This document shows, piece by piece, positions 1 to 10,007 of a stretch of 43,295 bases of DNA. The stretch spans positions 1 through 43,295 of the forward strand of contig JANQJF010000070.1 of assembly GCA_028281765.1 (NCBI GenBank), given 5' to 3'. The notes under the pieces are model-generated. The model was not told the DNA's origin and ran no database searches. It saw only the letters and a program-made list of their open reading frames with translations. Positions within the stretch are counted from its first letter, which is position 1, and every line of letters begins with the position of its first letter. The position numbers and the translations under genes were made by a program. Source of the stretch: Planctomycetota bacterium (GTDB taxonomy: Bacteria > Planctomycetota > UBA1135 > UBA2386).

Positions 1-2209
<2,209 letters not shown>

Positions 2210-2325
2210 TCGGTATGCCTCCCTGGCGTTGCCCACCGCCGGGATGACCGAAATCAGGCCGACGCACGGCTGCGGCGTTGGACTGCGGGAAGTTAGACGT
2301 GTGCCGTTACCCTTGCAAGCTCTGT

Positions 2326-2390
2326 GAGGCTGTGAACGCATTCACTGTACAGCCTCTCTTCGCTAGCTGGCGGTGCTCCGCACCGCGGAG
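2326..2390. other. Two hairpin-forming inverted repeats in the divergent spacer
   Basis: GAGGCTGT (2326-2333) is repeated inverted as ACAGCCTC (2349-2356). Inside it GTGAA and TTCAC pair around CGCA. Next, GCGGTGC-TCC-GCACCGC (2370-2386) overlaps CTCCGC-ACC-GCGGAG (2376-2390), so the two short hairpins exclude each other. They lie between the divergent topoisomerase and the 2498 gene. Role unknown; operator, attenuator or structured leader are all possible. Confidence 0.5.
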
Positions 2391-2434
2391 AGCGTTGTGA
2401 CTCTCGGGTCTTCTTCGAAAGAGTCACACGCTCT
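2389..2434. other. Long imperfect inverted repeat upstream of the 2498 gene
   Basis: AGAGCGTTGTGACTCT (2389-2404) pairs with AGAGTCACACGCTCT (2420-2434): 15 base pairs with one bulged base around a 15-base loop. It ends 63 bases before the ATG at 2498 and has no T tract on either strand, so it does not look like a classical terminator. It may be a protein-binding dyad or an RNA structure. Confidence 0.6.
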
Positions 2435-2485
2435 CTGCGCGGCAGTTGAAGGGCGCGGTGTCGGACTTTCACGTTGCCGTTCCGC

Positions 2486-2491
2486 TAGGAT
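2486..2491 (+). promoter_or_regulatory. Candidate -10 box TAGGAT, 6 bases before the 2498 start
   Basis: GCTAGGAT is followed by six bases and then the ATG. It matches the GCTANGAT box seen before many other starts in this window. With transcription starting about 7 bases downstream, the mRNA would have almost no leader. No convincing -35 box is visible. Confidence 0.45.
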
Positions 2492-2497
2492 ATCGAG

Positions 2498-5443
2498 ATG
2501 GGGAAACTTCTCGGACCGTTGCTGCTGATCGCGCTGATCGGCGCAGGCGCATTCCTCTGGTGGGACGTTGGCGTCCAACCGTCGGACGTGAGAGACGATG
2601 ATGGTCGTCACTCCGTCGATGCACAGGACGAGGAGGCGGCTGCGAGCGAGGCGTCGTCTTCGACGATTGCAGGCGCGGGTGCGGCCGCCAACCAGCGCGA
2701 GGACGTTGCGACGACGGAAGTCCCAGGAACGCGCATCAGCGGAGTCCTGCGGATTGGCGAGGACGCCCTCGGGGATGCGCTGCTCGAAGTGTGGCGACGC
2801 CCGCTTCGCGGTGAGCCCAGCCTCCACACGACTCTGAGAACCGACTCTGGCGGCGGGTTTTCGATCGACGGGATCCTGGCCGAGAGACACGCGTTCGCGG
2901 TGAGGGATGACCGTGCCCCGCTCGGGACGGTGGTGGCGGAGTTCAAGCCCTCCGGTCAAGGAGAGGTCGATCTCGGTGAATGCGAGATTCGTCGTCCCGG
3001 AACTGTCGCCGCTACAGTGGTCGATGGAAGCGGCGCGCCGCTCGCCGGTGTGCGCGTCGTGCTGGATCACCGCGAATGGTCGTCGGGATTCGGGCCGGAA
3101 GTGCGGCTGGGTCTGGTCGGCGGAGAGCCGGGCGCACTGCCGGAGAGTCACACGGATGCGCGAGGCGAAGTTCGGTTCGAACGGATTGCTCCTGGGTGGG
3201 TGGACCTCACGTTCGATTTGGGAGAGTTCCTGGGAAAGACCCGCTACGGAGAAGTCGCCGAGGGGGAGAGCCTCGAACTCGGTACGGTCAAGCTCGTACG
3301 GGGGCGCCGCATCGATGGCCGTGTGCTCGATTGGACGGGTCAGCCGGTTGCGGGTGCGCGCGTCCGGCTTTCGACTCGGAGCGTCAGCGGAGACGCCGAG
3401 CGTGCGACGGTCTGCGGCGAGGATGGTTGCTTCACGTTGTCGGGGATGCCGACGGAGTCGACGCCGACGTTGCGGATCGAAGCCGAGCGCCACGTCACGG
3501 TCGAAACCAGTAACTACACGACCAGGGGAGTCGCCGAGATCCGCCTACCGCGTGCGTTTTGGGTATCCGGTGTCGTCACGGGTGCCGTTTCCCATGCACT
3601 CACGGTCCGCACCGATGCGGTTCGGGTCAACACGGAGCGCCGCACGTTCCTGAATCGCTTCCAGGTGTCGAGGAAGAAGTTCGTCGTCGGTGAGGATGGG
3701 CGCTACGAGGTGGGGCCATTGCTTCCAGGGGCTTGGAAGGCGTGGGCCGATGGTGGCGCGCGCGGCTCGTCCACAGCGGTCGAGATTGCCGTCGTCGATC
3801 AGGACCTCGAGCTGGATCTCGAGATCCCGCATCGCGCTGAGTTGTCGGTGATCGTGCGAACGGCCGATGGTCAGCCCGCGGCGGCCGTGCCGATCGCGTG
3901 GCGGGACGGCCCGGAGATTCGATACCCGGATCTGTATCGTCAGCCCGACGTCTGGTGCGCCAAGCGCATCGTCAAGGCTGGGGAACGCAGCGGCAAACGT
4001 AGGGTTTCGGACGCGTCGGGCCGGGCATCGGTGCCGATCGATACCAGCGGTCCGTTCGCGATCGCCGTGAGTCCGGAGGGAGGGATCGTGCAGGCGCTCG
4101 GATTCGTCGAGGGCGAGCGACCGGAAGAAGTCGAGATCGTTCTGACCGCGACGGGTGCGATCCACGGTCGTCTACTCGGACTCGCGGACGCCAAGGTGAA
4201 GCGGTGGCGTGTCAGTGCCAAGCTGGCCGATCCCGCGTCCAGAGACGAGACAGGCTCGTGCGCCGTGCGCGCCGACGGTGTTTTCGAGTTGGATACGCTT
4301 CCGGTGGGGCGCTACGTCCTCCAACTCTATACGAGTGGCCCATTGTTCGATCCGGACGCGACGGTGAAGCGTGGGGATGGCGCGGGCTTGCTCGGTGGAG
4401 GGCATCAGCCGGCTGGCGCGGGTGTGGTCGAGGTGGTTGCGGACGAAGTCACCAGGTGTGACATCGAAATGCCCGTGACGGCTCGAGTGCGCGGCGTCGT
4501 TCGGATGCGCAATGCGGTTGTCGAGGGTTGCCAAGTGTTCGCCATGAGTGACGAGGAGGCTCGGGACCGGGAAGCGGCTGGCGTCGGATTCAGTGGCTTG
4601 GACTACGACCGGCCCCCGATTGGTGCGCCTGTGGCGATCAGCGACGAAAGTGGGAAGTACCTGTTTCGCGTTGCCCACCGCGGAGGCTGGCAGATCTACG
4701 TGCGGCATCCGAAAGGCTACGTGACGTCCGGGCCATGGCCGGTGGAGGTCAGGAGCTCTGGGCAGGACATCGTGCTCGACGTTCGTCTTGGCGGAGGGGG
4801 TATCGATGTCTCGATTGCGAAGGACTGGTTCGATGCCTGGCCGGCGCGCGGTCGTCGGCAAGCGTATCTGTTCCGTGCTTCCGAGGCAGGGAGCGACGCG
4901 TTTACGATGGATCATGCTTACCTCCACGCGCTGCCGCAATCCGCGCATCTCACGCCCGCTGTGTTCGATGCCGACGGCCGAGCCCGATTCGACTTCGTGC
5001 CGCCTGGCCAATACGTGCTGCGACTGACCGCGCGCTTGGAGCAGCTGTATCAGCAGGGCGTGGTCGTGATTGGGGATGAGGACATCCACATCGGGCCGCT
5101 CGCGGAACCGTCGCGGTTCGACGTGGCCCTCGCGGTCGAGGTTCCGAAGTTGCCGAAAGCCGAGCCATCGACCGAAGCGCAGGAGCACCTGCGCCCTTCG
5201 CTCGGCCTGGTCGTGCGTGCTCTCTTCGAAGGCGTGGACGCACCGGCGTTCGTGTCGAGGATGGGGGTCGGCGGAAGCGGTCGACTCTCGTTACGGCGCC
5301 TTCGCCCTGGCCGGTATCGGGTTCAGGCGGTAGCGGTGCGGATCGGGGACTTCGGCGATTCGGAAGACGCGATCGGCTCATCCGCCGAATTCGAGGTGGA
5401 TGCTCAGGGCGTGGTGGCGCCGTCCGAACTCGACTTGCGCTGA
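2498..5443 (+). CDS. Membrane-anchored protein with repeated carboxypeptidase-regulatory-like domains
   Basis: 981 residues. Residues 3-22 (LLGPLLLIALIGAGAFLWW) form one N-terminal membrane segment or uncleaved signal anchor. A charged and alanine/threonine-rich linker follows to about residue 75. The rest is a tandem of roughly 80-100-residue beta-sandwich units with the signature of carboxypeptidase regulatory-like / Cna-B-like domains: GRVLDWTGQPVAGARVRLST, then DGCFTLSGMP, and again GSGAPLAGVRV..GEVRFERIAPG, GRYEVGPLLPGAWKAW, ADGVFELDTLPVGRYVLQL and GRARFDFVPPGQYVLRLTA. No catalytic domain is visible. Such proteins are abundant in planctomycetes and are inferred to be periplasmic or surface structural or binding proteins. 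The ATG has no clear Shine-Dalgarno but sits 6 bases after a TAGGAT box. The gene is convergent with selO, with a 14-base gap. Confidence 0.8.
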   Translation: MGKLLGPLLLIALIGAGAFLWWDVGVQPSDVRDDDGRHSVDAQDEEAAASEASSSTIAGAGAAANQREDVATTEVPGTRISGVLRIGEDALGDALLEVWRRPLRGEPSLHTTLRTDSGGGFSIDGILAERHAFAVRDDRAPLGTVVAEFKPSGQGEVDLGECEIRRPGTVAATVVDGSGAPLAGVRVVLDHREWSSGFGPEVRLGLVGGEPGALPESHTDARGEVRFERIAPGWVDLTFDLGEFLGKTRYGEVAEGESLELGTVKLVRGRRIDGRVLDWTGQPVAGARVRLSTRSVSGDAERATVCGEDGCFTLSGMPTESTPTLRIEAERHVTVETSNYTTRGVAEIRLPRAFWVSGVVTGAVSHALTVRTDAVRVNTERRTFLNRFQVSRKKFVVGEDGRYEVGPLLPGAWKAWADGGARGSSTAVEIAVVDQDLELDLEIPHRAELSVIVRTADGQPAAAVPIAWRDGPEIRYPDLYRQPDVWCAKRIVKAGERSGKRRVSDASGRASVPIDTSGPFAIAVSPEGGIVQALGFVEGERPEEVEIVLTATGAIHGRLLGLADAKVKRWRVSAKLADPASRDETGSCAVRADGVFELDTLPVGRYVLQLYTSGPLFDPDATVKRGDGAGLLGGGHQPAGAGVVEVVADEVTRCDIEMPVTARVRGVVRMRNAVVEGCQVFAMSDEEARDREAAGVGFSGLDYDRPPIGAPVAISDESGKYLFRVAHRGGWQIYVRHPKGYVTSGPWPVEVRSSGQDIVLDVRLGGGGIDVSIAKDWFDAWPARGRRQAYLFRASEAGSDAFTMDHAYLHALPQSAHLTPAVFDADGRARFDFVPPGQYVLRLTARLEQLYQQGVVVIGDEDIHIGPLAEPSRFDVALAVEVPKLPKAEPSTEAQEHLRPSLGLVVRALFEGVDAPAFVSRMGVGGSGRLSLRRLRPGRYRVQAVAVRIGDFGDSEDAIGSSAEFEVDAQGVVAPSELDLR

Positions 5444-5457
5444 TTCGCGCAGCCGCG

Positions 5458-7047
5458 CTACGAACTGCACGACAGCATCGAACACCCCGGCCGTTCGCGC
5501 GCCCAGTCCGGTCGCTTCGCCGCGTGCTCTTCCTTTGTCGGTTGCTCGTCGTACGGCCGCCGCAACACGTCGAGCAGCTCGATCACGAGGGAGTCGTCGC
5601 CCTTCTCGGCCTTGTCGATCGCGAGCTGGGCGAGGTAGTTGCGCAGGACGTATTTCGGGTTGACGGCGTTCATGCGCTCGGCGCGTCCGTCGTCTTCGTC
5701 GCGCACTCGGTCCGCGTATCGATCGAGCCAGCCGCCGAGCCGCTCGCGCACGCCGCCCGCGAGCTGGGTGGGGACGTAGTAGGCGTCGATGACGGCGCCG
5801 ATGCGCTCGTCGGCGCGTGTGTCCGCGGCGACGTCGACGTCCGCGAGGCCGCGGAAGAACACCGTCATGTCGGTCTCCGCGAGGTCGAACACGGCCATGA
5901 GCTCGCCGATGAGCGCGGCGTCGTCGTCCCCGTTGTGCTCGGAGAAACCGAGCTTGCTCGCCATCATCTCGCGCCAGCCCTTCTCGTAGACGGACGCGTA
6001 GTCGTTGACGGCAGCCTCGAGCGGTTTCGTGGAGTCGAACAGCGGCACGAGGGCGTTCGCGAGCTGCACGAGGTTCCACTGCGCGACGCGTCCCTGGTGG
6101 CCGAAGCGATAGCGCCGGCCGTGGGCGTCCGTCGTGTTCGGCGTCCAGTTGGGATCGAAGTTCTCGAGCCAGCCGTACGGGCCGTAGTCGATCGTCTCGC
6201 CGAGGATCGACAGGTTGTCCGTGTTCATGACGCCGTGCACGAAGCCGACGCGCATCCACTCGACGACCATCGCGGCGGTCGTGCGGCACACCTCTTCGAA
6301 GAACGCGGCGTAGGTCGCCTGCGACGGTTCGCCGAGATGGGGGAAGAGGCTGCGAATCGTGAAGTCGGTGAACTTCTGTAGCAGCTCCTTCTCGCCGCGC
6401 GCCGCCAGGATCTCGAAGCTGCCAAAGCGGATGAACGATCGGGCGACGCGGCAGACGACCGCGCCCGGCTCGTCCTTCGGATTGCCGTCGTAGAACATGT
6501 CGCGCTCGACGAGTTCGCCGGTGCGCACGAGGCTGAGCGCCCGGGTCGTCGGCACGCCGAGGTGGAACATCGCCTCGCTGCACAAGAACTCGCGGACCGA
6601 CGAGCGCAGGACCGCGAGGCCGTCGCCGCCGCGCGAATACGGCGTCTGCCCGGCGCCCTTCAGCTGGAGCATCCAGTGCGCGCCGTCGGTGCCGTGCACT
6701 TCACCGAGGTTGATGGCGCGGCCGTCGCCGAGCTGGCCGGCCCAGTTGCCGAACTGGTGCCCGCCGTAGCACATCGCGAACGGGTCCATACCGGGCAGCT
6801 GCTCGTTGCCGGCGAACACGCGGGCGAACGCATCGGAGGTATGTGCGTTCTCGCCGAGGCCGAGCAGTTCCGCGACTTCGCGGGAGTGGGCGACGAGCTT
6901 CGGCGCGGCGAACTGCTTCGGCGTCACGCGCGAATAGCTCGCACCCATGACCTGGCGGGGATACGGCGATGCGTCCTTGTCCGCCGGCAGTTCGCGCGTG
7001 AAGCGGTTGTCGAAGTCGAGCGTCGTCAGATCGGCGGGGAAGGTCAT
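5458..7047 (-). CDS. selO: Protein adenylyltransferase SelO (YdiU/UPF0061 family)
   Basis: 529 residues, near the usual 480-520. SelO has a pseudokinase fold that binds ATP in a flipped orientation and transfers AMP to protein hydroxyl groups; it is linked to redox stress. Family motifs are clear: PYPRQVMGASYSRVTP near residue 28, GGHQFGNWAGQLGDGR (95-110), LKGAGQTPYSRGGDG (129-143), RSSVREFLCSEAM (148-160), HGVMNTDN (271-278) and DYGPYGW (287-293). The protein ends in PGCSMLSCSS. The final cysteine is where animal SelO carries selenocysteine, and this one uses cysteine as other bacterial forms do. The start at 7047 gives the conserved N-terminus and has a GCTAGGATCC box 9 bases upstream. It is transcribed divergently from the PhnD-like gene. 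Confidence 0.95.
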   Translation of the reverse strand: MTFPADLTTLDFDNRFTRELPADKDASPYPRQVMGASYSRVTPKQFAAPKLVAHSREVAELLGLGENAHTSDAFARVFAGNEQLPGMDPFAMCYGGHQFGNWAGQLGDGRAINLGEVHGTDGAHWMLQLKGAGQTPYSRGGDGLAVLRSSVREFLCSEAMFHLGVPTTRALSLVRTGELVERDMFYDGNPKDEPGAVVCRVARSFIRFGSFEILAARGEKELLQKFTDFTIRSLFPHLGEPSQATYAAFFEEVCRTTAAMVVEWMRVGFVHGVMNTDNLSILGETIDYGPYGWLENFDPNWTPNTTDAHGRRYRFGHQGRVAQWNLVQLANALVPLFDSTKPLEAAVNDYASVYEKGWREMMASKLGFSEHNGDDDAALIGELMAVFDLAETDMTVFFRGLADVDVAADTRADERIGAVIDAYYVPTQLAGGVRERLGGWLDRYADRVRDEDDGRAERMNAVNPKYVLRNYLAQLAIDKAEKGDDSLVIELLDVLRRPYDEQPTKEEHAAKRPDWARERPGCSMLSCSS

Positions 7048-7056
7048 GGCGGGGGG

Positions 7057-7062
7057 ATCCTA
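7057..7062 (-). promoter_or_regulatory. Candidate -10 box TAGGAT before selO
   Basis: Read on the minus strand, GCTAGGATCC lies with its TAGGAT 9 bases before the selO ATG. It belongs to the recurrent GCTANGATCC box. The spacer to the divergent 7144 gene also contains the AT-rich stretch TTATTCCAATAAGGAAC at about 7094-7110, the lowest-GC piece nearby. Confidence 0.45.
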
Positions 7063-7131
7063 GCTTGCGCCGATGCCGGCAGGGTGTGTTATCGATTATT
7101 CCAATAAGGAACATTCCCAAGACCGATGGCG

Positions 7132-7137
7132 TAGCAT
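7132..7137 (+). promoter_or_regulatory. Candidate -10 box TAGCAT before the 7144 gene
   Basis: GTAGCAT followed by CGCGCG and the ATG, with 6 bases between box and start codon. It has the same placement as the other boxes. No -35 consensus is apparent. Confidence 0.4.
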
Positions 7138-7143
7138 CGCGCG

Positions 7144-8103
7144 ATGTTCAAGGGTCGAAATCCGAGGCGACTGCGCGCGCGCTGCTTCCTGTCTCCGGGT
7201 CTCCCGGAGACGCTGTTCGAGCGCGTCGTCGAGCGACTCGAGAGCACGCTGGATTGCGGTATCGCGCTCGACTTCGACTCCCGGAGCTCGGGGCCGATGT
7301 GTGGCCATGATAATCCCTTCGCGGCGGACGATGGCGACGTGGACATCGGCTTCGTCTGCGCGCCTTCGTATCTCTTCCTGAGCTCGCTGGAGCGGCCGTC
7401 TGTGGACCTCGTGCCCGCCGGCTTCGTGTTCGACGATCCGCGCAGTCAGGATCGGTCGGTCTACTTCTCCGAGGTCGTGGTGCGGCGGGATCACGCTGCG
7501 CGCCGATTCGAAGACCTCGAGGGTGGCGTTTGGGGGTTCAACGATCGCAGCTCGCTGTCCGGTTTCTTTGCCGCGGCGATTCGGCTCGACGGTGATCCCG
7601 AGTTCTTCGCGAGCAACGTCTGCACGGGGTCTCACCGAGCCTCGATCGACGCCGTTCTCGCCGGCCACATCGACGCCGCGTCGATCGACTCGAACGCGCT
7701 GTCGATCGCGATCGCGCGGCGGCCCGAGCTGGCGGAGAGACTGCGTGTTCTCGAATCCTGGGGGCCGTTCCCGTCGCAGCCGATCGTCGTGCGTCGTGGT
7801 CTGGGGCCCGGCTGGGCCGAGCGCATTGCCGAGAGCTTGCTGACGTGGGAGCAATCGTCCGTACTGTCGGGACTCGGGATGACGGGATTCGCTCCGGTGA
7901 CCGAGAATGCGTTCGCGGCCGAGCGATCCGCGCTGCGTGCGCTCGGTTACCTTCCGACGCTCGATGAACAAGCTCCTCAACACGCTCGCGCTGTCTTTGA
8001 CGCTGTTCGTATCGATTGCCTGCCAAGCACCGAGTCTCCCGCGTCACAAGCGAATGCCTCCGAGCAAGTTCGAGTACGAGGAAGCCGAGCGGCTGCCGGG
8101 TAG
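7144..8103 (+). CDS. PhnD-like phosphate/phosphonate-type substrate-binding domain protein
   Basis: 319 residues as an open frame. The first ~275 match the PhnD/periplasmic-binding family: a beta-alpha start ARCFLSPGLPETLFERVVE (12-30), then SSGPMCGHDNPFAADDGDVD (48-67), DIGFVCAPSYLFLSSLE (67-83), DRSVYFSEVVVRRD (103-116) and WGFNDRSSLSG (130-140). There is no signal peptide or lipobox, so the protein is probably cytoplasmic and a ligand sensor rather than a transporter partner; no ABC permease or ATPase is nearby. The family fold ends near GFAPVTENAFAAERSALRALG (249-269). The last 46 residues overlap the next gene in another frame and look like a run-on tail, so a lost stop or a sequencing frameshift near 7970 is possible. 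Confidence 0.8.
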   Translation: MFKGRNPRRLRARCFLSPGLPETLFERVVERLESTLDCGIALDFDSRSSGPMCGHDNPFAADDGDVDIGFVCAPSYLFLSSLERPSVDLVPAGFVFDDPRSQDRSVYFSEVVVRRDHAARRFEDLEGGVWGFNDRSSLSGFFAAAIRLDGDPEFFASNVCTGSHRASIDAVLAGHIDAASIDSNALSIAIARRPELAERLRVLESWGPFPSQPIVVRRGLGPGWAERIAESLLTWEQSSVLSGLGMTGFAPVTENAFAAERSALRALGYLPTLDEQAPQHARAVFDAVRIDCLPSTESPASQANASEQVRVRGSRAAAG

Positions 8104-8752
8104 CACGCTCCTCCATAAGCTCGCGCACGTCTCGCAGCTCGACAAGCTCGACGACACCGACGCGGACTACGCACGCTGCTCGGCGGCAGCGACGCTCAGC
8201 GCATACCTTCTACTCGGAGGTGACTTCGCCGCGATCGCCGAGAAGACGGGGGTCGACGGCGCGCTGACGTTCGCCAACGTGCACCTGTTGCAGGAAGCGC
8301 TCTACGACATCGCCAACACCGATGGTCGTCCCGGCGTCTTCGGCACGTGCAAGCCGGACTACGACGACGAAGGTCGCCTGATCGGATGGGCGCACAACGA
8401 GGGTGACGAGTACCACGCCATCGTCGACGCGCTCGGGCTCTCGATGACGCGTGTCTACGCGCCTACTCGAGACGATCCGACGGAGCTGCGCGCCGCGGTG
8501 CTCGATTTCCTCGCGACGCCGGAAGACGTGGTGTTCGTCGTCGGCGTCGATGAGGACATGGCAAAGGAGCGCTTCGTTCCGATGGACGAGACGGGCAACC
8601 ACTACGTCGCGATGTTCCAGCGTGGGGACACGGTCTACGCGCTGGACTCGTATCGGACGCCGGGTCGATCGGCGCTCGTCGTACTGTCGCCCGTCGACGT
8701 GGAAGCACATTTGTTTCGCACACGCAACGCGATCTACGCGCTGCGGCGCTAG
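7964..8752 (+). CDS. Putative lipoprotein with papain-like Cys-His-Asp arrangement
   Basis: 262 residues. The start at 7964 gives MNKLLNTLALSLTLFVSIAC, a signal peptide with a weak lipobox (SIAC, Cys20). I do not recognise a named family. Three conserved-looking spots resemble the papain/C39 fold: RCSAAATLSAYLLLGG with Cys72 at the start of a helix, TGNHYVAMFQRGDTVYALDS with His213, and Asp228 in ALDSYR, where the beta-strand spacing between His and Asp is typical. This suggests a cysteine peptidase-like or transglutaminase-like fold, but it is inference. The gene overlaps the end of the PhnD-like gene by 140 bases and lacks a good Shine-Dalgarno. Its stop codon overlaps the stop of the convergent LamG gene in the sequence CTAG. 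Confidence 0.65.
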   Translation: MNKLLNTLALSLTLFVSIACQAPSLPRHKRMPPSKFEYEEAERLPGSTLLHKLAHVSQLDKLDDTDADYARCSAAATLSAYLLLGGDFAAIAEKTGVDGALTFANVHLLQEALYDIANTDGRPGVFGTCKPDYDDEGRLIGWAHNEGDEYHAIVDALGLSMTRVYAPTRDDPTELRAAVLDFLATPEDVVFVVGVDEDMAKERFVPMDETGNHYVAMFQRGDTVYALDSYRTPGRSALVVLSPVDVEAHLFRTRNAIYALRR

Positions 8753-9945
8753 GGAATCAGCGTAAGCGGCACGGCATTGCTCGCGCGGTTCACGACGAGC
8801 GGCGGGTTTGTGAACAGGATGAACGCGTGGTGGAACGTGATGCCCGCCAGCGCCGAAGGCAGGCCTGGTGGCAGCGAGAACGTCGCCTGCGCGCGGCCGC
8901 TGCCGTCCAGCGTGCCCAGCGTGTTGCCGAACGGGAACTGGTTCGCGCCGTTCAGGGACGTGAAGAACCAGCCGTCGACGTTGAGCGGAATCGGAATGGA
9001 GTCGATGGCCGTCCCCGGAGCCGTGCCGCTCGCGGTGCCGAGCACGAGATACGGACTGTTCGCCGCGCTGAGTCCTGCGTCGAGCGACATCGTCTGGGTG
9101 CCGCCGTTCGTCAGCGAGATGAAGTCGGCGTCGGTGTTCATCAGCGTACACTTGCCTTGCGTGCCCGCGAGATAGATCCGTTGGATCTCCTGCGTCGACA
9201 GCGCGCGGTCGTAGAGCGTGAACTCGTCGATCGCGCCCTCGAAGAACTCGCTCGTGCCGTCGAGACTGCCGAGGTAGGCGTCGTTGGTCCCCGACGTGCC
9301 AATGGCGCCCGAGTCGGCGACGCTCTGGACCTCGAGGCCGTCGATGTAGATGCGCCTCATCGAACCGTCGTAGGTCGCCGCGACGTGATGGAACTGACCG
9401 TTGTCGAGGACGCCGATCGTCGGGCCACCGACTTCGAGTTCGCGGTAGATCCCGTTCGTCGAAATGCCAAACGCGAGTGCCGACCCCGATCCGGTGATCC
9501 CAGGGAACGAGAGCCCGATCGGTCCGGGCGCGAACGTGAACGGCGGCGGTTGGAACGACAGTAGGATCCGGTCGTTGCCGTCCTCCTTGCGCAAGATCTC
9601 GTAGAAGCCGCCGGCGACGGTCTCGATCTGGATCCAGCCCTCGAGCGTGATCTGGCTGGCGGGCTTGAGGCTCGGGTGGTGGGGGATGCGCACCGTGCTG
9701 CTCGTGCCGTTGAACCCGATCGCGGATCCGACCATTCCGGGCACCTGCAGCACCGCGCCCTGCACCACTCCGTGGTTCGGCCCCCGGATGTCGGCGACCG
9801 ACACGGACCCGAGCGGGTCTTCACCAGCCCACCAGCTGATGATGTTCGGCGGCTCGGGGACGCACTGGGCGACGGGTTGGGTTCCGAGTAGGGCGCAGCC
9901 GACGAGGGCGACCGCGGAGAGCGAACGCGTGCAGTTGGTCTTCAT
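8749..9945 (-). CDS. Secreted LamG (concanavalin-like) domain protein
   Basis: 398 residues from the ATG at 9945, which gives a signal peptide MKTNCTRSLSAVALVGCALL ending near PVAQC. Residues ~40-265 form a LamG / pentraxin-like jelly roll: ISWWAGEDPLGS, GMVGSAIGFNGTSSTVRIP, ITLEGWIQI, GQFHHVAATYDGSMRRIYID, then GAIDEFTLYDRALSTQEIQ. These domains bind carbohydrates or mediate adhesion. Residues ~285-398 form the beta-rich tail seen in several secreted proteins here (YLVLGTASGTAPGTAI, then PIPLNVDGWFF, LDGSGRAQATFSLP and SNAVPLTLIP). A longer in-frame start at 10047 would overlap the divergent 10008 gene and spoil the signal peptide, so I rejected it. The stop codon overlaps that of the 7964 gene. 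Confidence 0.88.
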   Translation of the reverse strand: MKTNCTRSLSAVALVGCALLGTQPVAQCVPEPPNIISWWAGEDPLGSVSVADIRGPNHGVVQGAVLQVPGMVGSAIGFNGTSSTVRIPHHPSLKPASQITLEGWIQIETVAGGFYEILRKEDGNDRILLSFQPPPFTFAPGPIGLSFPGITGSGSALAFGISTNGIYRELEVGGPTIGVLDNGQFHHVAATYDGSMRRIYIDGLEVQSVADSGAIGTSGTNDAYLGSLDGTSEFFEGAIDEFTLYDRALSTQEIQRIYLAGTQGKCTLMNTDADFISLTNGGTQTMSLDAGLSAANSPYLVLGTASGTAPGTAIDSIPIPLNVDGWFFTSLNGANQFPFGNTLGTLDGSGRAQATFSLPPGLPSALAGITFHHAFILFTNPPLVVNRASNAVPLTLIP

Positions 9946-9995
9946 GGCTAGTCTGCTCAGCGAGAAGTCGAGACCGGCTCCGCCGTGATTTTTGG

Positions 9996-10001
9996 CATGA
10001 T
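9996..10001 (+). promoter_or_regulatory. Candidate -10 box CATGAT before the 10008 gene
   Basis: GGCATGAT followed by six bases and the ATG. It is one base from TATGAT and placed exactly like the other boxes. It lies in the 62-base spacer between the divergent LamG and cytochrome genes. Confidence 0.3.
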
Positions 10002-10007
10002 TCGCCC

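Noticed and set aside
5444..5463. Small hairpin GCGC-AGCC-GCGC at the junction of the 2498 gene and selO
   Set aside because: Only four pairs in a GC-rich context, with no T run; not distinguishable from chance.
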